Below are positions 33,675 through 45,235 of a stretch of DNA of 64,000 nucleotides, piece by piece. Origin of the DNA: Sequoia sempervirens. Taxonomy: Eukaryota > Streptophyta > Pinopsida > Cupressales > Cupressaceae. The notes beneath the pieces were generated by a model. It ran no database searches, was not told the DNA's origin, and worked only from the letters and a program-made list of their open reading frames with translations. The stretch spans positions 1-64,000 of the forward strand of contig VDFB02018351.1 in assembly GCA_007258455.2 (NCBI GenBank), read 5' to 3'. Position numbers and translations under genes: made by a program. Within the stretch, counting starts at the first letter, position 1; every line of letters begins with the position of its first letter.

Positions 33675-36213
33675 TCAGGAAACTTCATGGAACACTGAGC
33701 CCAACCCACTTGAATCATGAGGGAGACAATAGTACTGCCAAGCCACCCAATTAAAATTTTGATGATTTTCTAAGGAGGTCCAAAGAAAATCTCTAAGAAG
33801 GTTTTTTAGCTTAAGATATGAGGCTTTAGAAAGCACCCAACAAGAAGAATAATAAATATGGGTGGTTAGAGGAATCTTAGAACAAATTTGAAATTTCCAT
33901 ATCAAATATAGAGGCTTAGTAACCCAATAAGCTAGCTGCTTCTCAATTCTAGCAAGCATATCTTGCCATAAAGTTGTTAGAGAAGTTTGAAAAGCAAAAG
34001 GAATGCCCACAAATCTGAAAATTTTACTATGCCCAATCCACTTCCACCCACAAGATTTGAGCAAGGGAAGCATGGGTAAGAAGGATTGCTTGTAACATTG
34101 AGTCTTTTTCCATTGAATTGTAGAATTGAGGCTTTACAAAAAATGTCCAAGCAATGGAGAGTTTGTTTAACATTATTTTCTGCTTCCAGAAGAGTGAGAA
34201 AAGAGTCATCAAAAAAATGACTATTAACAAGTTGAGCTAAGGAATTAGGTAAATCCAATGTTGGAGCTAAGGGGCGTCCTTGGTGAATAGACCTGAATAG
34301 CCAAAAACACTAGATTATTGATAGTGAGACAATTTAAAGCATTTGCAAAGACCATAAGAATTGATTGAATAAAGTGAGGATCAAATCCCAATGCTTAGAG
34401 CATTGCAAGGATAAAAGGCCACTCAATGTGGTCATAAGTTTTAGCAAAATCAATTTTGATGAAAATAGCTTGTTGATGGGATTCTTGGGCCCATTCCTTA
34501 CCTTCCCAAACTGTAGTGATATTATTCAAATTAAATTTGGATCTGATAAAACTAATTTTCTTAGGTTGCACAATTTGAGGAAGAAGATGGTGTAACTTAA
34601 GCACAAGGGATTTGGCAATGATTTTGTAGAAAACAATGAGCAAAGTGATTGGTCTCCAATTATAGATTTCTTCTTTGCGCTAGACTTAGGTATGAATTTT
34701 ATATATCATCTATTTATAATATTTCCTAAGGAATTGGAATTGAAGGCTTTAGTATAGACCTTATGACAATCCTCCCCAACGCAATCCCAAAGGGTCTTGT
34801 AGAATTCACAAGGAAAACCATTACAGTTAGGGGCTTTAGCATTAGCCATAGTAAACATTTCTTCACAAATATCAGCAATGGAGAGCAAGTGATCACAAAA
34901 GGTTCATTAAGAATAATAAATCTGGCAAAAACCAACCTTGAGGCATTCTTGCAAGGCATGGTCACACTTGGGAGAATTCTCTTGAGCCTTGAAAACTTGC
35001 CCATAGTGGTTAACAAAGGCTTGAAGGATATTTGGAAGTTCCTTGAGCAGCTTCTGACCATCTTTAAGTTGTTTGATACCTTGAATAATATGATGAGCAT
35101 GAAGAGCTTGAACTCCTTAGATGCTTGGTCTCTTACTTTCAGCCAATGCAACCTAACTTTAATTTGTGTGCATTAGAAGTATGATTATAAGCAATTTACT
35201 TTTGATGATGGAGCTTAGCCACTCGTAATTGTAAAGAAAGAGCAAAGGGGTCAACTTCAAGTGTTGTAGTGGCTTGGTGGAGGTCTGAGGTGGTAGCCTT
35301 GTATGCACAATGATGAAATTTAGCTAGTTGGTGGCCATTGATATGAAGTAAGTGAGAAGTACACTTGATGGTCTCATTCCATTGGGAAATCCACCCAGTT
35401 GGTTGAGAAGGCCAAGCCTTTAGGTTCCACACCTAACGGATATGGTCCAATGTGGGTTGATAAATCAACAAAGAGGTATCAAAATAAAAATGAGTTGGCA
35501 GCCTAGGGAAGAGCAATTTTTTTGCTCAATGTCGAACCTGGCAGGGCAATGATAAAAAAGAGTGAATTTTGGCAAAGGTTCAACCAAAAGAGGAAAACAA
35601 TTGGAAAAAGAGGATTCAGTATATACCATAGCATGAACAAGGTGTTTGAACACTATGTTAGGGCCAACCCAAAAATTGTTCCATGCAAACCAATGCGTAT
35701 GATTGTGGTAGTGTCTCCTATTGGGATAAAAAGGCTCAATTTATTGCACATGTAGTACTAGGCCTCCCTTTCACCAGCTATCCTATGTAAAGGCAAAGAC
35801 CCAAGTTGCGATAGGCATTGAATCGATGATCCACCGCCACAAAAGAGATCTCTCAACAACATCATTGGAAGTGTAAATATTGAAAAAACCAAAAGAATGA
35901 TTTTCATATTTAAGAGGGTCCAAATCATTTGGTTGGTTGGGTCACATCCATGATCTACTAAATGAGGGAGCCACCTAGGAGAGAAAAAGGCGATGACCCT
36001 TCCATGACTAACATCGTGATTGCTATAGAAAAAAGAATTGGCTGGCCAAATAACATGACAAGCCTTACAAAGCAAGAATCTAGTAGATTTAACCTCCTAT
36101 AAGTAAAGGATATCCAAAGCTGCAAATTTCTAAAGAGCATCCCTCACTACATACTTCCTAAGAAGGTTTGTAAGACCTCGAACATTGTAGGAGACAAAAT
36201 GTCATTGCTATTT
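33675..36213 (-). pseudogene. L1-type LINE ORF2: endonuclease and reverse transcriptase, decayed
   Basis: Minus strand, 5' to 3': an AP-endonuclease start near 36190 reads 'SYNVRGLTNLLRKYVVRDAL' and then 'ALDILYL-stop-EVKS', where the stop replaces the glutamine before the catalytic glutamate. 'KACHVIWPANSFFYSNHD' and 'GRVIAFFSPRWLPH' follow. RT begins around 34800 ('FIPKSSAKKEIYNWRPITLL'), has the 'IFIKIDFAKTYDHIEW' block at 34440-34500, and near 34200 'FFDDSFLTLLEAENNV', where the LINE catalytic motif YADD reads FFDD. The text 'FRFVGIPFAFQTSLTTLW' ends near 33700. Many stops and frameshifts; 3' part missing. A typical plant L1 relic. Confidence 0.82.
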
Positions 36214-36420
36214 GACTCTTCAAGAGAGGAATAGTGATTTTGTAAAAAATCATCTTGAGGAAAACTAACCAACTGAATGTTGGGAATTTGCATCCTCTTT
36301 TTTATTTTGCAACAAATTCTCCTTCCTCCAGATGCCTTGATGGATTATGAGAATGACATTGGCACCTAGGAGAGGGGAGAGAATGAACATTCTCTAGCTG
36401 TGAAGATAACACATACATTG
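36214..36420. other. Short stretch between LINE and LTR
   Basis: Probably the linker upstream of the LINE endonuclease (minus strand). No frame or repeat is clear enough to call. Confidence 0.2.
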
Positions 36421-36747
36421 GTTTGTAGTTGGTGTACAATGTCTATTATTATGCTTCGGTAATATTGGTTAACCAATTATGTATTAATTGTTTATCGATT
36501 GTGGGTAGTTATAAGCATCGATTGGTTGATGGTTGTGTTCTTCTTGGCAACCAATGAGTCATTTAAATACATTATGTATCGTCAAGGAGAGTAGTATGAT
36601 CTAGTCGGATCGACTTTGATCCTTGGCTGGCCATCTTTGATCTTCTTTTGTAATAATTTCATGAGTGAATAAAGATATATTTTATGCATGCATTGTCATC
36701 TTTATTATTAATTCATGTATTTAATTTACTAGACATAGCAACAAACA
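36421..36747 (+). repeat. 3' part of a 5' LTR of a gypsy element
   Basis: AT-rich, ends '...ctagacatagcaaca' and is followed by 'aacatttggctccattgcc', which resembles the leader start of plant gypsy elements. 'gaataaagatatattttatgcatgcattg' marks a likely poly(A) region. A related inverted piece lies at about 53165-53460. The LTR start is not identified. Confidence 0.55.
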
Positions 36748-36853
36748 TTTGGCTCCATTGCCTTAAAGAAATCGGGTTAGATTTGAGAGATTCATGCCCT
36801 TAGACCCCAATAAAGGCAGGAAGAGATCATAATGTGGTCAAGATCAAGAGATT

Positions 36854-39240
36854 ATGAAATCTTTAAGGATCATCGAACAAAGAGAATGGAGGAGACGACT
36901 AAGGGGTGAAGTTGAAGAATGCAATGGGTTTATGAGGGAAAGCCTAAGTCCAATCAAGAGTAGACGCCGGAGTGTAAGCAGAAGCCGTAGTTGGGAGAGA
37001 AAGAGAACAGTCAGGACAAGAGAACGTATGAAGGGAGAGAGGGTAGAGATAGCTCGACATATATCACTTCCCGATGGAACATACACTGATCTCACCGACC
37101 AAAACAAACAACTTTCTGCACCATCAACATTGGACGAAGAGGAAAGTGAAGAAGAGAACACTACCAAAGAATTGTACAGACCATCATCGACAAATGAAGA
37201 AGCATTGTCGAGTGAGGAAGAAGGGTTACTGTTGGGCAAAAGGGAAGGTGAGGAAGAAATTGCCAACCTTGCCAATGGAGAACTGTGTACCATTAAGGTT
37301 GACTGAAGGGGAAGGTGAGGGAGAACCTACTGACGGTCTGATAGAGACCATACGCCAGATTGAACACTAGACATTGACGAAAGAATCAAACATCGGATGA
37401 CCAGTGCTGAAAACACCAGGACAGAGGGAGCATTGTAAAAACCTTGAAGGCAGCTCGAAGGTGACAAATGTTGACGAAGGAAAAGTAGAGAATTGCAACA
37501 TGTCCGAGAGTGCAAGGAAGGAATCAGAATGTACGAATCAAAACTCTCCAAGCAGGTTACTATCATAGAAGGTGCATCAGAGAGGCAAGATGGTGACTCC
37601 CCTAGCAAGTCCGATTGTGGAGTTGCAGAAACTTCCTAAGTTCACCGGAACAAATCAAAGGACCCTATATGACATTGTAAAACATTTGAAACAATCTGGG
37701 TGGCGAACTGTCAGGACGATGTAGCATATTGGCTAAGAGCATTTCTAGTAACTCTCAACGGAATAGCAATCAACTAGTATGCTGAACTGGAAGTGGGACA
37801 AAAAAACACATGGGAGGCATTGAAACGAGTGTTCTGGGAAAACTTCAAACTCCTGAGAGATGACAACAAGATTGTAGCAGAGATATACAATACCAAACAA
37901 GGTAAGCATGAGAATGTATGAGCCTACAATCGTAGACGCAAGGAAATTTTGGTCAAATTGGAAAGCCAACCAACCGATGGGCTGAAAAAGAGGTGGTTCA
38001 TCGAAGGGTTGATACGTTTGTTAAGGAAGAAGATGATGGTCGTACCTTCGTCATCATACATTGATGCCTACAATTGGGCAATGGACATAGAAAGTGAAGA
38101 CAAGAAATCTTCCCGAGGAAAGAGGAAGACGGATGATGATGAGAGCACAGACAACAACAACGATGGTGAATCAAAGATCATCCAAGCCTTGAGAAAGGAC
38201 ATGATGAGAATGATGAAATAATTGAAGGTAGAGAAGGCAACCAACAAAGAAACTAAAGAATTATGGTGTACTAAGTGCAAAATTGAGGGGCACACAAAAG
38301 GTAATTTTCCTAAAAAAGATGTTTTGTGAAATTCGCCAAGTTTTGGGTCATTCAATAAAGGAGTGCCCATACAATTTGAAGACGAGTACACAAGTACTCT
38401 TTACATAGGGGGAGGAGTCCACTCCACAGAATACATCTTCAAGCAGTTATTGAAATCAAAGAGGAGGATGAAGCCAAATAGAATAACCCCAAAGGACGCC
38501 CTATCATACAATGTTGAGAATGTAGCGAATGGGGACACTTTGTGAGAGACTTCTAGAACAAGCAAGATAAAGTGCAATTGTTGTGCAATGGTGTGGACCT
38601 GGAAACCATGAAGACACCGAATTTTTGAAGCAAAAGGCTAGTGTCAATATGATTGATCTAAGGCATAATGAAGTATTGGCCATTGCTCGTGCCCAAGAAA
38701 AGAAGGTTGTGTATTCGGACCTACGTACAAAAAAGGAATGGCTTCGCAAAGCAAGGGTCGAAGTGGAGAATGTTATGGACAATGAATTACGCCACTCAAA
38801 TGCAAATGCAAGTATGATAACAAACCAAATACAATCCAAGAAAAATATTGCACGACAAGTACTTCAAGCTATTGTATTGGTTAAAGTAGTGGATTTATTA
38901 CAAAGTATTCTTGAACTTCAAAATGCTATTGTATTGGGGGAGAATGAGATAGTACATGCTACAACCAAATTGGAACCTGGTGAGAATGAAGAACCAATAA
39001 TTGAACCTCCACTATTGGGTGACCAAGTAATTGATCCAATGTTACTGATAGTTAACACGTCAAAGAAACAAGCGGTGGTGAATATGGAGATCCTTCAAAG
39101 GAATCTCACAAATGCAACTATCAATGGTGGGTCAAGCATGAATGTACTTCTAGAAGACACTTGGAGAAGTCTTCGCAAACCAACCATTTTCCCACCAACT
39201 TTTCAACTAGTGGGTGTAGATCAACAAGGTATTAAGGTAC
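36854..39240 (+). pseudogene. gypsy gag with zinc knuckles and start of protease, decayed and cut by copy E
   Basis: 36854-37306 is a highly charged Arg/Ser/Glu-rich leader ORF. The gag core starts near 37590 ('PIVELQKLPKFTGTNQ') and continues in another frame ('LNGIAIN-stop-YAELEVGQKNTWEALKRVFWENFKLL' around 37750-37850) to 38220. Zinc knuckles: CTKCKIEGHTKGN at about 38270, a frameshifted 'ENVANGDTL' relic near 38515, and 'WCGPGNHEDTE' near 38587. A long open frame 38583-39248 ends in a protease-like 'INGGSSMNVLLEDTWRSL', where the catalytic aspartate is not seen. The text stops at 39240, where copy E begins. No RT or integrase of this element is in the window. Confidence 0.75.
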
Positions 39241-42200
39241 TGTTGTGACCTTTTCACACATCGCCCCATTCAAGATGGGAACCCCCTAATTTTTGCTCCA
39301 TTCTGCTTTTTTGGCTTCGGTTTTCTCTCTCTCTCTCTCTCTCTCGGTATCTTTCTGCTGTCTGTCTTTCCTGAGGTATGCCCATTTGTGAGCTTAAAAA
39401 TGAAATTTTGACCAGGTCTAAAAATTAGGGTTTGTACTTTCTAGCCAATCTGAGGTCAAATGGGGTGAATAAATTGAAATCTGGAATTAACATTGTTGTC
39501 AGTCTGCTTCCAGCAAGTTTCCATTGAAATTTCATCAAATTCCGATAACTTACTATTTTTAGTAAGTGTGCAATTCAGAGTGTTCCTTTAGCATTTTTGA
39601 AGTTCCAAGAGTCACACTACATTCAGAACATGTCAAGCTGCTCACTGGCAAAATTTGAGCTGAAACGAACAACTGTCTATTTTTAGCAGTTCAACTTCCA
39701 GAGCAAATTTTAGGGTTTACATGTAGAGTTTTTTAGTGCATGTATGGGGATTCCTTCTGGGTTTTCAGAGACCTTGGCGATGGTGTAACATGCAAAGTGA
39801 GATAATGACTTTCAGAGTTCATCCTTCAGAGGCTATTTTTAGGGTTTGCATGTTGAGATTTTCTTTGCATGTTGAGATTTTCTTTGCATGTCGGGTGATT
39901 CCTTGTGGGTTTTCCGAGAGCTTCGCAGTGAGGTGACATGCAAAGCAAAATGATCAGTATTCAGAGACTTACTATTTTTAGCAGTTCCATTCCGGCAACT
40001 CCCTCCCAGCGCATCAGAATCAGAAATAGGGTGAAGTGCAACAAAAACAAAGTCAAACGAAGGTCGTTTGATATACATGCAAGATGTATTAGGGTTTCCA
40101 GCTTCGGGACCCAAAAAGAGGGGTAAAAAGTCAGAATTTACGAAAATCGATGTATGCCACTGCGATCAGCATCTTTCGAGCTATCCACCGGTAAAATTTG
40201 AGGGCAATCGGAGCACTTACTATTTATAGTAAGGCGTTCTAGAAACTGGCTAAAAATAGTAAATTAGCAGCAGGCGCTAGTGTGAATGGACAGGTCACCC
40301 GATGAGGAGCACGCCATTCGAATTTCAAGTCAAACGGAGTTGTGGAGATATTAGAAACAAGCAGTGACTATAAATAGTAAATCATCTTCAGAAATGTGCT
40401 ATTTTTAGCAGGTCAGCTCAAGATGGCAGTGTGAACAGGCTGACAAGGTCATGAAGGTCCCGTGTTCAAAATTTCAAATCGTTCTGAGCTTCGGAAGTGT
40501 GAAAACCAAGAGACTTACTATAAATAGCAGGGCATAGAGGAGCCGGCTGGTAGATGAAAAATCCCCTAAGTATGAAAGCTTTATCCTCCTACCACCCTCA
40601 AATGCGCCCAAGGGAGGATAAAGATGTTAGAAAATTTCTAAGTAAAAGTCTTATCCTTCACCACCCTCCATATGTGCCCTCAAGGGATGAAAAATGAGGA
40701 TGTTTAATAATTTCTAAGTGTTGGTGTTTCATCCTCCAGCACATGTGAAATGTGCCCTCACTTCAGTAAGAAAAGGACAAGTTTTTATCCTTCACTATAG
40801 GCCAAATGCGCCCATGTTACTTCAAAGCAAAGTCAAAGAGTCAAAGCTTTATCCTTCATCAACCTCTAGATGTGCCCACCTAACAAGAAGAATGAGGATG
40901 TTGAAAAACTGCTAAGTGTTGAGGCTAATCCTCCACCCTATGCTAAATGCGCCCATCCTTCTCAAGGGGTGAAATGCGCCCATGTTGGAAGTCAAAGGTC
41001 AAAGGGCGTTGGAAGCTTATCCACCTCCACATAGGAAATGCGCCCATCCCTCTCACCCCCTCAAATGCGCCAAGAAGAAGAGAAAGTCAAAGGTGGCGTT
41101 GAAATGAAGTTCATCCTCTTGCTATGCTCAAATGCGCCCAAATCAAGGCAAGTGAAGACAAAAGTTAGGGCGTTGAAAATGTAAGGTGATGATAATTTGA
41201 ATAAGACATGGAATAAAATATGCTAGGCGTGGATGTGAAGTATCCTCCTCAAGGTGCTAAATGCGCCCAAGATGCATAAGGTGGTGAAATAAAATGACTA
41301 AGGCGTGGAAATACTCTTCTAAGTGTGAGGTGCGCCTAAGGTGAAAGTGGGAAATATGCTAGGCGTTGGAATTTAAAAGGAAATATATCCCTCATGAGAT
41401 GTAAAATGCGCCCAGGGCAATGGAGAAAATTATCCAAGCAATTTGATTAAAAAGAAAAATTCCTCACCACTGACAGAGTGATTAAAGTTGAATGAAAATT
41501 TTTCTAAGGCACAAAAATTTCTTTCTTAGGAAAAATACACCCAAGTTGGGGGGTGATGAAATTTTCTTGAGACATGAGTGAAATTGCCAGTGGAAATCAG
41601 AGGACGTCAGCTTCACAGGGTTTATAAAAAATTTCAAATCAGAGCAACAAGATACTCACATAGATGAAGAAATGGATTAAATTTCATGAGGAATTATTTT
41701 TCTAAGGTTCAAAATTCAAGAAAAATTAAATGAACCCATTCGTTGTATACCCATGAATTCGACGCGTTCTGAGGAAAATTCTCTTCTGGGTATTGAAGAT
41801 CTTTGACAAGGAGTGGATTTCAAAGTCCTCTACACTTCGCCAAGGTGTTTAAGATGAAGAATTTGATTGGCACTTAAATTATGAATTTTCCTAAGGGAAA
41901 TTAAAAAATTTTCTAAGCCAAGTTGAGTAAAATGTGTTTTCAAAAATAAAATGCTTCAAATGATGAAATTAAAATGAATTGCCTAGATGAATTTGATCGA
42001 ATTCTTCGTGAGATGAGTCGAAGGTGAATAAAATTAAAAGTTGAACAACTGAGCTCCGGCTGGTGAATGAAATTTGTTAAAGAGTGAATTTAAAGTAAAT
42101 ATTTTCGAAAGTAAATTAAAAGTATGCCAGTCAAGTTAAAGTTCTATAAGGTCAAGATTCTAGGCATCAGGAGACAAGTGTTAAAATTGGCAAAGGAGGG

Positions 42201-43950
42201 AAATTCAAATTCTTGCTGAGAAGTAGTGGAGACTTATTGCACTGGCTAAACTTAGCCTCCTTCTAGAATTTGATTTGCCTATATGAGTTGAAGATTCATT
42301 CATTCTTTTCACCAGCTGAAGAAGTTTGATTTTTGCTCTGAGTTTGAAGTTGTAGTGAGTGACTGAGTTGATTGTTGAAGAGGATTGCTAAAGCTAAAGG
42401 TTGTTGAAGAAGTACGACTTGGAGTAGAAGAGGTTGCTGAAGTGTGAAGTTGTTGCAGCCAACTTATAAATTTGCTAAGTCATTTGAAGTTGCTAAAGTG
42501 CGAATTTAAAAGAGTTTAATTGCTGAAGTAAAGTGGGCGATTTTCCCAAGAGCTTGAAGTTGCTGAGTTTGCTTGCATAAACTTTCTAAGTGATTGAAAG
42601 TTCAAAATTGTGAAGGAGAAGTTGAGGTTTTCAAATGAAGTAGAATGTTGCAGCTTCTCAAGTTTTTAAAAGTCGACTGGCAGCCCCTGCATGATATTTT
42701 CCTTTATTTTTCTAAGTTAATTTGCTGATTGCTGATTATTATTTTGTAGGATGGCTGAAGTAAGAGCAACTGGCAGGGATAGCAATGGCGCATCTAGACA
42801 GGCTGTGATCAAGAAGCTGAGCAAGCCTTTCTTGCCGAAGTCAAAATTTACTTTGAAGTTGAGCAAGCTGGCTGATACAAATTTGGGCTCTTTCAACTTG
42901 GAGACTTTCAAAAGTTGGATTATGGGAGTTGGCAGTCACCGTCCTTCGATCACTTCGCACAACATTGTTCGAAGTGGATTATTTGTAGCTGCTGGTTTCC
43001 CTCCAGCTATTTAGTGCTCAGAGCTAATGATGGAGTGTGCTAATTGCTATGAGCCTGAGCACAGATCGATTGTCTCACCAGATGGTCAAGTATACGCCAA
43101 CCTCACTCCTGCATCTATTGGTGAAGCATTTGGAATCCTACCACACGAGAAGATGATTTACAAATTGAGAGAACGTGTTGAATGAATGTATGCTTCTACA
43201 TTCGAGAGATGTACAGAGGTGATCAACACTCGCTAGATGAGAAAACCCAAGCCCTCTCGTACAAAGTTGCCGAGGAAAATTATATCAGATGATTTGAAGC
43301 AGGAGTATTGTGACCTGATTATGATGCTAAGTAGAGTTGGAGGCTGCCCTTAAGCATTCATTTTCAAACCATGGATGTTTTATTACATCAACCTTGTGCT
43401 AGAAGGAAAAGAGCACATCAATTGGGCTGTGATGATTAGTGACAACTTGCACGAGTAGCTCCTGAGTTTGAGAAGAACGAAGACTTTCTACATGGGCTCC
43501 TACATTATTTACATGCTAGCTCGTATGACAAAGTATAGAGGGATTTCATATAAGGAGCCTGTTGGTTGTGGTTCTCATCAATTCAAAATCTATGAGGCTT
43601 ATCCACAGTTGCACCTGGCGAGCACTACCCATTTCAAGCGTGTCAAGGATGCTTTTACCATGCACATCATGAGATCACTTCAGGAGTGGACTCATCATAG
43701 GATCTCGAGGGAAGCCCTAGAGTTAATAGAAAGGTATGGGTGCTGGTTTATATAGTTTCCGAAGTTTTCTTACATTAGGCTGCAAGGTTTTTCTTCATAT
43801 CCATATAGGCTGCCTAAGTACCCAACCAATAGAATTTTAATGTTAGAGATATCTAGGCAATTGATTGCCTACGATAAGATTCAAAAGAGAAAGAAGAAGG
43901 GAGGTGTTGACTTCCCAATTGTCATGGGTAATTCAGATGAAGTGTGTCCT
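39241..43950 (+). mobile_element. TGTTG...CAACA unit, copy E: 3' truncated, carries the large coding region
   Basis: Starts TGTTGTGACCTTTT at 39241 (left flank GGTAC). CArG-type boxes lie at about 39552-40530, an ATGCGCCCA array at about 40600-41420, and the conserved 'gaacccattcgttgt' block near 41730. A splice acceptor ('ttattttgtag') at 42750 precedes the coding region. It ends abruptly at 43950 inside the coding region ('GNSDEVCP'), where the chromodomain gypsy 5' LTR begins. The TATA box, U5-like tail and right target duplication are missing. The rest is not found after the gypsy element. Confidence 0.8.
42751..43950 (+). pseudogene. N-terminal part of the element-encoded protein, copy E
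   Basis: Starts MAEVRATGRDSNGASRQAV directly after the splice acceptor, aligned with copy B at 11341. The first 87 codons are open and undamaged by the slip seen in copy B. Later blocks: 'LTPASIGEAFGILPHEKMIY', 'DLKQEYCDLIMMLSRVGGCP', 'KPWMFYYINLVLEGKEH', then an open stretch 43468-43752 with 'YIIYMLARMTKYRGISYKEP' and 'DAFTMHIMRSLQ'. Stops include TAG at 43456 and 43753; the latter is CAA (glutamine) in copy B. Cut at 43950 by the gypsy LTR. With copy B it defines a conserved protein of unknown function. Confidence 0.65.
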
Positions 43951-45187
43951 TGTGATGCCAGACAGCTTCGGAACAGCAGGTTAGCCCTTTATTGGACCCT
44001 TGTGGGCTAGCCGATTGGTTAGAGGGTCGTGGTACTTTCGGAGAGGTTGGTTGTTCTTGTTTTCAGAGGCCAGTGATTGGATCACAGCGAGCATTGGCAT
44101 TTCAGGAGTCCACAGCTTCTGACGGCACAGGAATATTCAGAGTTTTGAGCAAGTTATGAATTTTTAAGTGATTAAGTTAATTATTTAACTTAAATGCCTT
44201 TTATTAAAGTCACATCGACTTTAATACTTTTTATATCACTTAAAATATTCTAAAAGGTGATTTAATATTTTTAATGACTTAAAATATTAAAAGTGCGCTC
44301 AAGTATTAAGTCTTGACTATTGAAAAAGACTTAATTAAATATTAAAAGATTTAAATGATTGCAAAAGGGCGTATTTTCTTGAAATGCGTGCCATTTAGGT
44401 ATAAAGCAATCCTGGGCAATGAGAAACTCACCTTTTGATATTTCGACTTTGCCTTGAGCATTTTTCCTGTGCATTCTCCTGTGAGCAGGGTTTGAACAAA
44501 CTGCCATTGAAGAACGATACCTCTTCAGTGTGAGCACTCTTGAGATTGTGAAAGATCAATCGAATCAGTGCATGTTGAGAGCTTCAGCCAGAAGTTCTAC
44601 AGATTCAGACAGAGATGATATATTTTGAGATTGCTTATTGTTTACAATAATTGAGGGTTTCCTCCTGGTGGCGCATCCTTCTACAGCTTCAGAGACTTCC
44701 ATCAGAGATTCTACCTCTTCTTTCCTTGGCCGTATGGCCTACCTTGGGATTCGTGCCTAGAGAGAGGCGTGTGAAGGAAGTTGAAGAAACGCCTTCTTCT
44801 TTGCTCATTTTGTGCTTCATCTTTGGCGTCTTGCATTTTCAGAGCATTGTGCCACGTTTCTGAGTGGGAGAAGTTAGATCTGGAGGCTTGGCATCCCTAT
44901 TTGTCAGTTTCTCAGCATTCTTGGCTGGCAAGCCAGCTACTGTTTTAAATAAAATAACTGGAGACTTCCTGGTATGTCTGTTATTCATGATCTAATTGTT
45001 TCAGTATAATAACGACTTCTGCATTTCCATTTTGTGAGAAATTGCTTTATATTTCAATTTACAAGCTTAAATATGCTGCGCCCCTTCTCTTCTTGTCTAT
45101 TAAGAATTCTCTAAAAAACTAAATAATACACATTAAGACTTAAGAAAAATAAGGGTTTTGAGTTGAGAGCCAGCAGGGCTCATCACA
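43951..45187 (+). repeat. 5' LTR of the chromovirus
   Basis: 1,237 bp, TGTGATGCC...CTCATCACA. Contains an AT-rich block (44160-44340) with 'aagtgattaagttaa' and CG-rich patches. It is shared with the 3' LTR over most of its length but clearly diverged around 44600-44750. Confidence 0.85.
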
Positions 45188-45188
45188 G

Positions 45189-45200
45189 TGGTATCAGAGC
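45189..45200 (+). other. Primer-binding site, initiator tRNA-Met type
   Basis: TGGTATCAGAGC one base after the LTR, a perfect match to the usual plant initiator tRNA-Met complement. Confidence 0.85.
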
Positions 45201-45235
45201 TCTGATTCTGCCAGCTTGTGGGGTTAGAGGAATTT

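Noticed and set aside
36844..37293. 149-codon minus-strand serine/leucine-rich frame.
   Set aside because: Shadow of the charged gag leader at 36854-37306 on the plus strand.
39326..39346. (CT)n tract, and (GA)n at 62569-62586, as separate microsatellite features.
   Set aside because: Simple-sequence expansions inside the 5' block of copies E and F; reported only here because they add little.
45189..45200. Possible tRNA gene from the tRNA-like match.
   Set aside because: Only a 12-base primer-binding site; no cloverleaf or A and B boxes around it.
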